A stretch of DNA of 64,000 nucleotides, from NCBI GenBank assembly GCA_035760965.1, contig DASTRY010000079.1, positions 1 to 64,000 on the forward strand, in the 5' to 3' direction. Numbering within the stretch: the stretch's first letter is position 1; the number at the start of each line of letters is the position of its first letter. A program made the position numbers and the translations under genes. Shown here piece after piece: positions 23,959 through 31,923 of this stretch. The DNA comes from JADGHX01 sp035760965 (GTDB lineage Bacteria > Pseudomonadota > Gammaproteobacteria > Steroidobacterales > Steroidobacteraceae). The notes beneath the pieces are model-generated. The model searched no databases and was not told where the DNA came from. It saw only the letters and a program-made list of their open reading frames with translations.

Positions 23959-25746
23959 ATGCGGTTTCGCATTCTGCGCTGGATCCGCAATCACGCGGTC
24001 ACGGGCCACAGACAGTACCGCGAGCTGTTCATTCAGGCGCGCCGCCTGACCATCGGGCGCGGCAGCGATCAGCACCTGCAGATCGCCGACGCGCGCGTGT
24101 TCCCGAGACATGCGATCGTCCGCGCGGGTCGGGGTCGCGAAGGACCGATCGTCATCGAGGCGCTCACGCCGACCGGCGTGCGTGTCAACGGCAAGGGCGT
24201 CCTGCAGAAGAGTCTGAAGCCGGGCGACGAAATCCAGGTCGGACCCGCGATCATCGTCGTCGAGTCCTCGCCGCGCGGCGCGCCGGTCACTCTGCGCTTT
24301 CGCTTCGCCGAATCGGAAGAAACCGGGCGCCGCCTCGATCGCCTGAACGTGCTGTCGCTCAGCGATTCAGGACTGAGCAAGCGCTTCTGGTCGGTGCTGC
24401 TCGCCTCGGGTGTCGCGGCGATCTTTCTGCTCGTGCCCATGGGCGCGGCGTTGTATCAGCCGCTGCGGCCGCTGTTGCGCGCGAGCCCGCTCATTCCGAA
24501 CGACAGTTGGTGGACGCCGGGTCCGCTCCACACTGCGCACCAGTTCATCGGCGCAGACTGCAACACGTGCCACGTCTCGCCCTTCACGCCTGTCGACAAC
24601 GTGCAATGCACGGCGTGTCACACCACCGTGCAACATCACGTGCAGGTGCCGTCAGGCGACATGACGTTGTTTGCCGGGGATCGCTGCGCGGATTGTCACG
24701 AGGAGCACAGCGAGACTCGCACGCTCGTCTCGCACGATCAGCGTGTGTGCACCGATTGTCATGCGGACCTGAAGGCGATCAAGCCGCGCACGCGCCTGAT
24801 GAATGCGTCGGACTTCGGCCTCGATCACCCGGAGTTCCGTCTTTCGATGCTGCAATCGCAACCCGGGCTCAACGGCATGGAGTGGCAGGTCGTGAAGCTC
24901 GATGTGCTGCCCGGCGTGAAGTTCGTGGAGGACTCGCACCTGCGCTTCTCGCACGCCCAGCATCTCGACCCGCGGGGCATCAAGGGGCCGAAGGGCGACG
25001 AAAAGCTCGAGTGCAAGGACTGTCACACGCCCGACGCGAGCGCCCGCTACATGCTGCCGATCAAAATGGAGACGCAATGCAGCCGCTGCCACAGCCTGCG
25101 CTTCGATGAAACCGATCCGACGAGCACCGTTCCCCACGGCGACATCGAAGGCGTGTACCGCACGCTCATTGCGCACTTCAGCCAGCAATATCTGGAAGGC
25201 GTACTGCCCACCGTCGAGCGCGGCCGGCGCTCGGCGCGCCGCCCCGGTATGCAGGGCGGCGTCATGACGCGCGCCGAGCAGATCCGGGCTCGCGACTGGG
25301 CCGAGCAGATGTCGCTCGCCGCGGCGCGCGATTTGTTCGAGAAGCGCGTGTGCGTCGACTGCCACGAAGTCACCAAGGTGCCGGGGCAGGTGAGCTTCCG
25401 GCAGTGGCGCGTCGAGCCCGTGCGTCTCACGCAGCAGTGGATGCCGCAGGCGCGCTTCGATCACGCGAGCCACAAGACCTCGCGCTGCCAGGACTGCCAT
25501 ATCGGCGCGGAAATCTCGAAGAAGAGCAGCGATGTGCTGATGCCGACGCTGAAGGAGTGCCGCACCTGCCACGCCGGTCCGAAGAACACCGACAAGACGC
25601 CATCGGATTGTTTGATGTGCCACCAGTTCCACTTGCCGAATCACGGCCTCTTCGATCAGGACGCCACCATCCGCGCGCGCAGCTTGCCGCGCACGGATGC
25701 GCAGCGCCGGATGCAGGCGCTCGGCCGTGCGGAGGTATTGCAATGA
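23959..25746 (+). CDS. FHA domain fused to a membrane-anchored decaheme cytochrome c
   Basis: A 595-residue protein. Residues ~25-105 are an FHA phosphothreonine-binding fold (RRLTIGRGSDQHLQI, then FPRHAIVRAG and PTGVRVNGKGV). One membrane helix follows at ~142-166 (FWSVLLASGVAAIFLLVPMG). The rest lies outside the membrane and has ten CxxCH heme sites: CNTCH, CTACH, CADCH, CTDCH, CKDCH, CSRCH, CVDCH, CQDCH, CRTCH and CLMCH. FHA in the cytosol and hemes in the periplasm is the natural topology. The pairing suggests control of periplasmic electron flow by protein phosphorylation. It overlaps the next gene by ATGA. Confidence 0.92.
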   Translation: MRFRILRWIRNHAVTGHRQYRELFIQARRLTIGRGSDQHLQIADARVFPRHAIVRAGRGREGPIVIEALTPTGVRVNGKGVLQKSLKPGDEIQVGPAIIVVESSPRGAPVTLRFRFAESEETGRRLDRLNVLSLSDSGLSKRFWSVLLASGVAAIFLLVPMGAALYQPLRPLLRASPLIPNDSWWTPGPLHTAHQFIGADCNTCHVSPFTPVDNVQCTACHTTVQHHVQVPSGDMTLFAGDRCADCHEEHSETRTLVSHDQRVCTDCHADLKAIKPRTRLMNASDFGLDHPEFRLSMLQSQPGLNGMEWQVVKLDVLPGVKFVEDSHLRFSHAQHLDPRGIKGPKGDEKLECKDCHTPDASARYMLPIKMETQCSRCHSLRFDETDPTSTVPHGDIEGVYRTLIAHFSQQYLEGVLPTVERGRRSARRPGMQGGVMTRAEQIRARDWAEQMSLAAARDLFEKRVCVDCHEVTKVPGQVSFRQWRVEPVRLTQQWMPQARFDHASHKTSRCQDCHIGAEISKKSSDVLMPTLKECRTCHAGPKNTDKTPSDCLMCHQFHLPNHGLFDQDATIRARSLPRTDAQRRMQALGRAEVLQ

Positions 25747-27149
25747 CACGTGTAGCGCTGGCTGCCGCCTTGGTGCTCAGCGTCGGGCTCGCGCGCGCGG
25801 CGGAGCCGATGAAGCTGCCTTACGAGATGCCCAACAAGCACATGGGGGTGTCCACGTGCTCGTCATCCGTCTGCCACGGCAGCGTGAAGTCGAAGGACGC
25901 GTACAACGTCCAGCTGAACGAGTACATCACGTGGGCGCATCAGGACACGCACTCGAAGGCGTACACCGTGCTGCTGAACGAGCGCTCGCGCGCGATGGCG
26001 GCGAAGCTCGGCCTGCCCGACGCCAGCAAGGCGAAGATCTGCCTCGACTGCCACGCCGACAACGTGCCGGAGAGCCTGCGCGGCAAGGAATTCAACATCG
26101 CCGACGGCGTCGGCTGCGAAGCGTGTCACGGCGGCGCCGAGAAGTGGCTCGAGACGCACACGACGAAGAAGGCAACGTACCAGGAGAACCTCGAGCGCGG
26201 CATGTTTCCCACCGCGAACATCGAGCCGCGCGCCACGTTGTGCCTGTCGTGTCACCTCGGCAACGCCGACAAGTTCGCCACCCATCGCATCATGGGCGCG
26301 GGTCATCCGCGCCTGAGCTTCGAGCTCGACACGTTCCAGGCGCTGCAGCCGCCGCATCATCAGGTCGACAAGGACTACGCGGAGCGCAAGCCCGTCTACA
26401 GCCGCACGGCCACCTGGGCCTACGGGCAGGTGGAAGCCGCGCGCTTGGAAACTCGGCTCATCCAGCAACACTTCGTGCGCGAGGGCGCGACGTTTCCCGA
26501 GCTCGCGCTCTTCAGCTGCCACATGTGCCACGAGAGCTCGATGAAGCGGCTCGACTGGATGCGCGGCCTCACGACGATCGGCAATCCGCCGGGGAGCGTG
26601 CCGTTGAACGACGGTCATCTGCGCATGGCGATCGTGATCGCGCGCCAGCTCGATCCGGCGACTGCGCGCGATCTGCTCGCGATGGCGCAGTCGCTGCAGG
26701 AAGCAAGCGGCGAGAGCCGCGACCGCGTCTCGAGCGTGAGCGGCCGGCTCGAGGCGGCGCTGCGCGAGTTTCAGCCGCGCGTCGCCGCGCACAAGTGGAA
26801 CGCGACGGAGAAGGGGAATTTGCTGGCCGGACTGCTCGATCTCGGCGCGCGCCGCGAGTACCGCGACTACATCAGTGCCGAGCAGGCGATGATGGCCACG
26901 GAGCTGCTCCTGATCGATCTCGGCAAGGCGGACCGGTACCGGTCGAAGCTCGACGCGCTCTACCGGCTCGTCGAGGACGACGAGGCGTATCGCGCCGATC
27001 AGTTCGTCACGGGCATGGAACAGTTGCGCGCGGCACTCGGGCTCGCGCCGGCGGAAGCGAGCAAATCGGGCTCGATCTACCGGCCGCTCTCGCCGATTCC
27101 GCCCGGCGTGAGCTTCACGCATCCGCCGCCGGGCGGCCCGGGCCGGTAG
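25743..27149 (+). CDS. Exported multiheme cytochrome c (c554-like, five heme sites)
   Basis: A 468-residue periplasmic protein with a signal peptide ending LARA-AE. Heme sites are CSSSVCH (a CX4CH variant in the first position), CLDCH, CEACH, CLSCH and CHMCH. The arrangement resembles the cytochrome c554 family. Additional His residues (GAGHPRLSFELD, PPHHQVDK) are likely axial ligands. The last ~180 residues have no heme motif and look helical. ATG 25743 overlaps the stop of the FHA-decaheme gene. It probably receives electrons from, or gives them to, that protein; the terminal substrate is unknown. Confidence 0.9.
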   Translation: MTRVALAAALVLSVGLARAAEPMKLPYEMPNKHMGVSTCSSSVCHGSVKSKDAYNVQLNEYITWAHQDTHSKAYTVLLNERSRAMAAKLGLPDASKAKICLDCHADNVPESLRGKEFNIADGVGCEACHGGAEKWLETHTTKKATYQENLERGMFPTANIEPRATLCLSCHLGNADKFATHRIMGAGHPRLSFELDTFQALQPPHHQVDKDYAERKPVYSRTATWAYGQVEAARLETRLIQQHFVREGATFPELALFSCHMCHESSMKRLDWMRGLTTIGNPPGSVPLNDGHLRMAIVIARQLDPATARDLLAMAQSLQEASGESRDRVSSVSGRLEAALREFQPRVAAHKWNATEKGNLLAGLLDLGARREYRDYISAEQAMMATELLLIDLGKADRYRSKLDALYRLVEDDEAYRADQFVTGMEQLRAALGLAPAEASKSGSIYRPLSPIPPGVSFTHPPPGGPGR

Positions 27150-27179
27150 CGTGTGCGGTGATCGCGCGGCCGGCCGAAC

Positions 27180-27193
27180 TTATCCACAGATAA
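27180..27193. promoter_or_regulatory. TTATCCACAGATAA palindromic element (DnaA-box-like)
   Basis: The first nine bases match the DnaA box TTATCCACA exactly, and the whole 14 bases form a 5-bp dyad (TTATC/GATAA). It lies 43 bases upstream of the SWIM protein gene. A single box is not an origin, so it is more likely a regulatory site or chance. Confidence 0.3.
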
Positions 27194-27235
27194 TCCCCAA
27201 GCGATCCACAACGGCGTGCGGGTAAGCTCGCGCGC

Positions 27236-27490
27236 ATGCGACTCAGACTGTTCCGGCGCCGGCCTGCAGAAGAGCCGGTGACAGTGATCGCGACGTATCC
27301 CATCTCACGGCGAACCGCGAAAGTGGTGCTGCTCAAGGACGGGCGGGTGCGCTGGACGTGCGACTGCGAGGTCGCGCTGCGTTCGGCGCGCGCCAATCTG
27401 CCTCCCTGGTGCAAGCACATCGAGAAGGCGTCCGCGAAGCGCGCGGTCGAACGTCTGTTCGGCGAGACGCGCGTCGCGAAACATCACTGA
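27236..27490 (+). CDS. Small SWIM-type zinc-finger protein
   Basis: An 84-residue basic protein. Cys42, Cys44, Cys59 and His61 form a CxC-x14-CxH pattern (TCDCEVAL ... PPWCKHIEKA), the signature of SWIM zinc domains, which bind DNA or proteins. Preceding strands (VTVIATYPISRRTAKVVLL) would complete a small fold. SWIM domains usually occur in larger proteins, so a stand-alone copy is unusual. It follows the multiheme operon by 86 bases, which include a DnaA-box-like element, so it probably has its own promoter. Confidence 0.7.
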   Translation: MRLRLFRRRPAEEPVTVIATYPISRRTAKVVLLKDGRVRWTCDCEVALRSARANLPPWCKHIEKASAKRAVERLFGETRVAKHH

Positions 27491-27593
27491 GGCACTTCGC
27501 CGCAACCGAGCTGTCACACCGCCTACTCAGGCTCCGCGCCGCAAGGAGTTACGCACTGTTGCAGCCGAGGGGCTGGAGACCCGGGAGGTGGAC

Positions 27594-29561
27594 GTGGCAC
27601 AGGACGGTGGCAAGAAGCACTTCGGGATCGATGCGACTAAGACCGGCGGGCTCGCGGCGCGCCTGCGCCATCGGGCACGCAGAGCGTTCGGGGCGCTGAC
27701 CGGTCTCGGCACACTCATTCGCCTGCGCGAGGAAGCGCGCCCGATCGACGATCCGTTCGAGCTGGCGGAATTCGGCTTGCGCGGTCTGCGCATCGAGCTG
27801 CGCGCCGCCTCCTGCGACCCGGCCATTGCCCTTGCGGAGGCGTTGCCGCGCAGCGGGCCGCTCGTCATCGTCGCGAATCATCCTACGGGTGGGCTCGACG
27901 GGCTCGCGGGCATTGCGGCCATCGGGCAGGCACGGCGGGATCTGCGCGTGCTCGCGAATCCGGAGCTCGCCTCCATCGAAGGATTGCGCTCGATCATCAT
28001 TCCGCTCGACCCGTTCGGGCGCAAAGAGTCGCGCCGTGCGAACGCGGCGAGCCTGCGCGCGGCGATCCGCTGGATCGAGCAGGGTGGGGCGCTGCTCATC
28101 TTTCCGGCAGGCGAGGTCTCGCACTTCATCATCCGGCGCTGGGCGATCACGGATGGCGAGTGGCACACCACCGCTGCGCGCATCATTCGACACACGCGCG
28201 CCACGGTGTCGCCCATGTTTTTCGCGGGCTGCAATAGCACGCTGTTCCAAGTCGCGGGGCTCGTGCATCCGCGCTTGCGCACGCTGTTGCTGCCGAGCGA
28301 GCTGGCGCGACGTGCGGGTTCGACGGTCGACGTGCGGATCGGCGCGCCGCTCGATGCGCGTGCGCTGGCCCCATTCACGACCGATGAAGCGCTGACGGCG
28401 CACTTGCGGCTGAAGACGTACATGCTGGCGGGCACGCTGGCGAGCGGGCGCGACGAGCCGACGCGGCGCACGCGCATCGCGTCGGTAGGGCGTGCGGCCG
28501 GTGTGCCGGCGGCTGGCGCCGGCGAGGCGATTGCGGCTCGCGCGGGCTCGATGACGAACGCGAGCGCGGGCGTGCTTGCCGAGCCGGCCGTTCCGGCACT
28601 CGACACGTCCGAGCCGCTCATCGACCCGGTCCCGCCCGCAGTGCTCGCGGCGGAAATTGCCGCGCTCCCATCGTCGGCCACGCTCGTGACGGCGGGCGAT
28701 CAGCGTGTGATCTGCGCTCCGGCGCGCCTCATCCCCAACGTCTTGCGCGAGCTCGGGCGCTTGCGCGAGCTGAGCTTTCGTGCGGCGGGCGAAGGCACGG
28801 GCCGGAGCGTCGATCTCGACAGCTTCGACGAGTACTACGAGCACCTGTTCGTGTGGAGCGCGAGTCAGCGCGAGGTCGTCGGTGCCTATCGTCTCGGCCG
28901 CGTCGACGAGATTCGGCGCCGCTTCGGCACGGCCGGTCTCTACACCGCGACGCTGTTCGAGTATCGGGAGCCCTTCTTCGCGCTGCTCGGCGCGGCGCTC
29001 GAGCTCGGCCGCTCGTTCGTGCGCCCGGAATATCAGAAGAGCTTCGCGGCGCTCATGCTGCTGTGGAAGGGCATTGGCGCCTACATCGGGCGCAATCCGA
29101 AATACGCGCGGCTCATCGGCCCGGTGAGCATCAGCGACAGCTACTCGCCGCTCTCGAAGGAGCTGCTCGTGCGCTACTTGAAAGCGCGCAGCTACAACCA
29201 CTTCGGCGCGGCGCTCGTGAAGGCGAAGAGCCCCTTCCGCATCCGCGGGGCGTTGCGTTCGCTCGGGCTGGACGTGAACAGGCTTCCGGACCTCGAGACC
29301 GTGTCGAGCTTCGTCGCCGGCGTCGAGGCCGATCGCAAGGGCGTGCCGGTGCTGTTGCGGCAGTACCTGAAGCTCGGTGGGCGGCTCGTCGGCTTCAACG
29401 TGGACGCGGAGTTCAGCGACGCGATCGATTGCCTGCTCGTCATCGACTTGCGCCAGACCGACCCGCGCATGCTGAAGAAGTACATGTCGGACGAAGCGCT
29501 CGCGAGCTTCGCGCGGGCACATCGACGCAAGGCCAAGGGATTGCTCGACGACGCGGCGTGA
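27594..29561 (+). CDS. OlsF-like bifunctional acyltransferase (PlsC-like + GNAT-like)
   Basis: A 655-residue fusion. The N-terminal half is a glycerolipid/lysolipid O-acyltransferase of the PlsC superfamily with NHPTGGLDG at residues ~95-103 (HX4D active site) and FPAGEVS as the substrate motif. After an Ala-rich linker (~285-355) comes a GNAT-like N-acyltransferase resembling OlsB (VGAYRLGRVDEIRRR ... LELGRSFVRPEYQ). This order matches OlsF, which makes ornithine lipids by N- then O-acylation. GTG 27594 is preferred because GGGAGG lies five bases upstream; GTG 27588 is in frame. Ornithine as the substrate is inferred from family resemblance. Confidence 0.82.
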   Translation: MAQDGGKKHFGIDATKTGGLAARLRHRARRAFGALTGLGTLIRLREEARPIDDPFELAEFGLRGLRIELRAASCDPAIALAEALPRSGPLVIVANHPTGGLDGLAGIAAIGQARRDLRVLANPELASIEGLRSIIIPLDPFGRKESRRANAASLRAAIRWIEQGGALLIFPAGEVSHFIIRRWAITDGEWHTTAARIIRHTRATVSPMFFAGCNSTLFQVAGLVHPRLRTLLLPSELARRAGSTVDVRIGAPLDARALAPFTTDEALTAHLRLKTYMLAGTLASGRDEPTRRTRIASVGRAAGVPAAGAGEAIAARAGSMTNASAGVLAEPAVPALDTSEPLIDPVPPAVLAAEIAALPSSATLVTAGDQRVICAPARLIPNVLRELGRLRELSFRAAGEGTGRSVDLDSFDEYYEHLFVWSASQREVVGAYRLGRVDEIRRRFGTAGLYTATLFEYREPFFALLGAALELGRSFVRPEYQKSFAALMLLWKGIGAYIGRNPKYARLIGPVSISDSYSPLSKELLVRYLKARSYNHFGAALVKAKSPFRIRGALRSLGLDVNRLPDLETVSSFVAGVEADRKGVPVLLRQYLKLGGRLVGFNVDAEFSDAIDCLLVIDLRQTDPRMLKKYMSDEALASFARAHRRKAKGLLDDAA

Positions 29562-29721
29562 GCCGGCAGCCATTGCCAACACGGTATTCGCAGCCACCGC
29601 GGGACGCTCCGCACAACCGACAGCGCACGCGCCCCGGGCGATCGGCGCAATGTCACTTCACCTCGAAGCGCCGGCTGTCGCACGCAGGGGACGCGTGCGG
29701 CTGCGTGCTAGATTCGCACGC

Positions 29722-30396
29722 ATGATCGTCGTGCATCATCTCGACAACTCGCGCTCGCAACGGGTGCTGTGGCTGCTCGAAGAGCTCGGGGTCCCTTACG
29801 AAGTGCGAAGCTATCGGCGCAATCTGCAGACGATGCTGGCACCGCCGGAGCTGAAAGGCGCGCATCCCCTCGGCAAGTCGCCCGTGCTGGTGGACGGCGA
29901 CCTGACGCTCGCCGAGTCGGGCGCCATCGTCGAATACCTCGCGGATCGTTACGGCGACGGGAGGCTCGCGAAGCCGTTCGGCTCGCCCGAACGTGTGCGC
30001 TACATCTACTGGCTGCACTACGCCGAAGGATCCGCGATGACGCCGCTCCTCCTGAAGCTGACGTTCGATCGGGTGGCGGCCGCGCGCATGCCGTTCTTCG
30101 TGAAGCCGATCGTGAGAGCCGTGCGAGCCAAGGTGATCGAGGCGTACGTCGGGCCGAATTTGCAGCTCCATCTCGACTACCTGGAGAGCGAGCTCGCCCG
30201 CGCGCCGTGGTTTTGCGGCGACGAGCTCACCGCGGCGGATGTGCAGATGAGCTTTCCGGTGGAGCTCGCAGTCGTGCGCGCCGGGCTGGATGAAAAGCGC
30301 CCGAGGCTCATGGATTGGCTGCGACGGGTTCACGCGCGGCCCGCCTACCAGCGCGCCCTCGAGCGCGGCGGCAAGTACGACTACGCGAATGCCTAG
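29722..30396 (+). CDS. Glutathione S-transferase
   Basis: A 224-residue cytosolic GST. The thioredoxin-like N-terminal domain includes NSRSQRVLWLLEELG and the glutathione-contact segment LADGDLTLAESGAIVEYL-type sequence (here LVDGDLTLAESGAIVEYLAD). The C-terminal helical domain contains FCGDELTAADVQMSFP, the conserved Asp-containing N-capping region. ATG 29722 starts the family homology. Substrate unknown; it could detoxify electrophiles. It is upstream of the ECF41 sigma gene but that gene has its own promoter. Confidence 0.92.
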   Translation: MIVVHHLDNSRSQRVLWLLEELGVPYEVRSYRRNLQTMLAPPELKGAHPLGKSPVLVDGDLTLAESGAIVEYLADRYGDGRLAKPFGSPERVRYIYWLHYAEGSAMTPLLLKLTFDRVAAARMPFFVKPIVRAVRAKVIEAYVGPNLQLHLDYLESELARAPWFCGDELTAADVQMSFPVELAVVRAGLDEKRPRLMDWLRRVHARPAYQRALERGGKYDYANA

Positions 30397-30451
30397 CCGA
30401 AATCGCTGCCCAGCTCATTGCCGCCCGCCGCGAAACTTCGCGCGGACCGGC

Positions 30452-30478
30452 TGTCACAATCGCGCGGTCTCGTGCGTC
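30452..30478 (+). promoter_or_regulatory. ECF41-type promoter of the sigma factor gene
   Basis: TGTCACA at 30452-30458, 16 bases, then CGTC at 30475-30478. This matches the -35/-10 pattern I recall for ECF41 promoters, which are autoregulated. The start codon is at 30487, so the transcript would have almost no leader. Confidence 0.75.
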
Positions 30479-30486
30479 TTACGGGC

Positions 30487-31353
30487 ATGACTCACGACGA
30501 TCGCGCCCAGACATTCGAGCCCCATCGCGGGCGACTCTACGGCATCGCCTATCGCATGCTCGGGTCGCGTGCCGACGCGGAGGACATCGTTCAGGAAACA
30601 TACCTGCGCTGGCACCGCGCGCCGGCGGATGAAATCCGCTCGCCCGAAGCCTGGCTCGTCACCGCGACGACCCGGCTTTGCATCGATCGCCTGCGCACGG
30701 CGCAGGCGGAGCGTGCCGTCTATGTCGGGCCGTGGCTTCCCGAGCCCCTCATCGGCGAGACGGCGGCGCCCGGAGCCGACGCCGCGAGCGAGCTCGCCTC
30801 GAGTCTGTCGGTCGCATTTCTCGCGGTGCTCGAGCGCCTCGCGCCCGAAGAGCGCGCGGCATTTCTGCTGCACGAAGTCTTCGACACGGAGTACGAGGAG
30901 ATCGCGCAGATCCTCGGCAAGAGCGTGGCCGCGTGCCGCCAGATCGTCAGCCGTGCGCGCCGCCGCGTGCGCGAGGATCGCCCGCGCGTGCGGGTGAGCG
31001 AGAGCGCCCGCAAGGCCGTGCTCGCGCGCTTCGTCGACGCCGTGATGTCGCAAGACAAAGACGCCGTGATGCAAGTGCTCGCCGCAGACGTGACGTGGAC
31101 CTCCGACGGCGGCGGCAAGGCCAAGGCGGCCCGCAAGGTGATCCGCGGCAGCGATCACGTCGCGCGGTTCATCGTCGGTGTGATCGGCCGCTACGTGCCG
31201 CAAGTCGAGCTGCGCCCCATCGTCGTGAACGGCGAGGCGGGCCTCGCTCTCTACGGACACGAGCGGCTCATCTCGGTGATCTCAATTGTTACGGACGGTG
31301 TGCGCATTCTCGATGTGTACACCGTCGTCAACCCCGAAAAGCTGCGTGTGTGA
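30487..31353 (+). CDS. ECF41-family RNA polymerase sigma factor
   Basis: A 288-residue sigma factor. Region 2 spans ~8-75 (YRMLGSRADAEDIVQETYLRW) and region 4 ~115-170 (HEVFDTEYEEIAQILGKSVAACRQIVSRARRRV). The linker has the ECF41 hallmark WLPEP at 83-87. The C-terminal ~110 residues are a SnoaL-like fused domain ending in NPEKL (282-286), which in ECF41 replaces a separate anti-sigma factor and sets activity. ATG 30487 is eight bases after the -10 element. The gene just downstream is a carboxymuconolactone-decarboxylase-like protein, the usual ECF41 partner. The inducing signal is unknown. Confidence 0.93.
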   Translation: MTHDDRAQTFEPHRGRLYGIAYRMLGSRADAEDIVQETYLRWHRAPADEIRSPEAWLVTATTRLCIDRLRTAQAERAVYVGPWLPEPLIGETAAPGADAASELASSLSVAFLAVLERLAPEERAAFLLHEVFDTEYEEIAQILGKSVAACRQIVSRARRRVREDRPRVRVSESARKAVLARFVDAVMSQDKDAVMQVLAADVTWTSDGGGKAKAARKVIRGSDHVARFIVGVIGRYVPQVELRPIVVNGEAGLALYGHERLISVISIVTDGVRILDVYTVVNPEKLRV

Positions 31354-31385
31354 CGACACGCTCGATGAAGCGAAAGGAAGTCGAG

Positions 31386-31877
31386 ATGAACCCTCGAATC
31401 AACATGTTCAATGCCAATCCAAAGGCGATGCAAACCATGATGGCCATGCAAGCATACGTTGATGGAAGCGGGCTCGAGCCCAAGCTGCTGCATCTCGTGA
31501 AGCTGCGCGCTTCGCAGATCAACGGCTGTGCGTACTGCATCGACATGCACACCAAAGATGCGCGCGCGGAAGGCGAGACCGAGCAGCGGCTCTACGCGCT
31601 CGACGCCTGGCGCGAAACGCCGTTCTACGACGCGCGCGAGCGCGCGGCGCTCGCCTGGACGGAAGCCGTCACGCTCTTGACCGAAGGGCACGTGCCCGAT
31701 CACGAGTTCGCGGCCGTTCGCGAGCACTTCTCGGAAGAAGAGCTCGTGAGCCTCACGCTCGCCATCACGACCATCAATGCGTGGAACCGGCTCTGCGTGT
31801 CCTTCCGGGCGGTGCCCGGCACGTATCGACGGCAAGTCAGCAGCGTGAGCGTCAGCTCTTCGCGATCGCAGGCATAG
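31386..31877 (+). CDS. Carboxymuconolactone decarboxylase/AhpD-family protein
   Basis: A 163-residue helical protein with the AhpD-type redox motif CAYCIDMH (Cys48, Cys51, His55), preceded by LVKLRASQING. The family reduces peroxides or disulfides through this CxxC. GGAAG lies six bases upstream of ATG 31386. It lies 32 bases after the ECF41 sigma gene and is the family's typical regulatory target, so the two are likely co-transcribed from the promoter at 30452. Confidence 0.92.
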   Translation: MNPRINMFNANPKAMQTMMAMQAYVDGSGLEPKLLHLVKLRASQINGCAYCIDMHTKDARAEGETEQRLYALDAWRETPFYDARERAALAWTEAVTLLTEGHVPDHEFAAVREHFSEEELVSLTLAITTINAWNRLCVSFRAVPGTYRRQVSSVSVSSSRSQA

Positions 31878-31923
31878 CTATTGCGGGTCATGGCGTCCCT
31901 CGGGCCCCTCCGGAGGTGACGCG

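Noticed and set aside
27180..27188. Replication origin suggested by a DnaA box
   Set aside because: Only one exact box, no AT-rich unwinding element, and no dnaA, dnaN or gidA nearby.
27512..27538. Possible second ECF41 promoter upstream of the OlsF-like gene
   Set aside because: TGTCACA is present, but after 16 bases the sequence is CGCG instead of CGTC, so the -10 part does not match.
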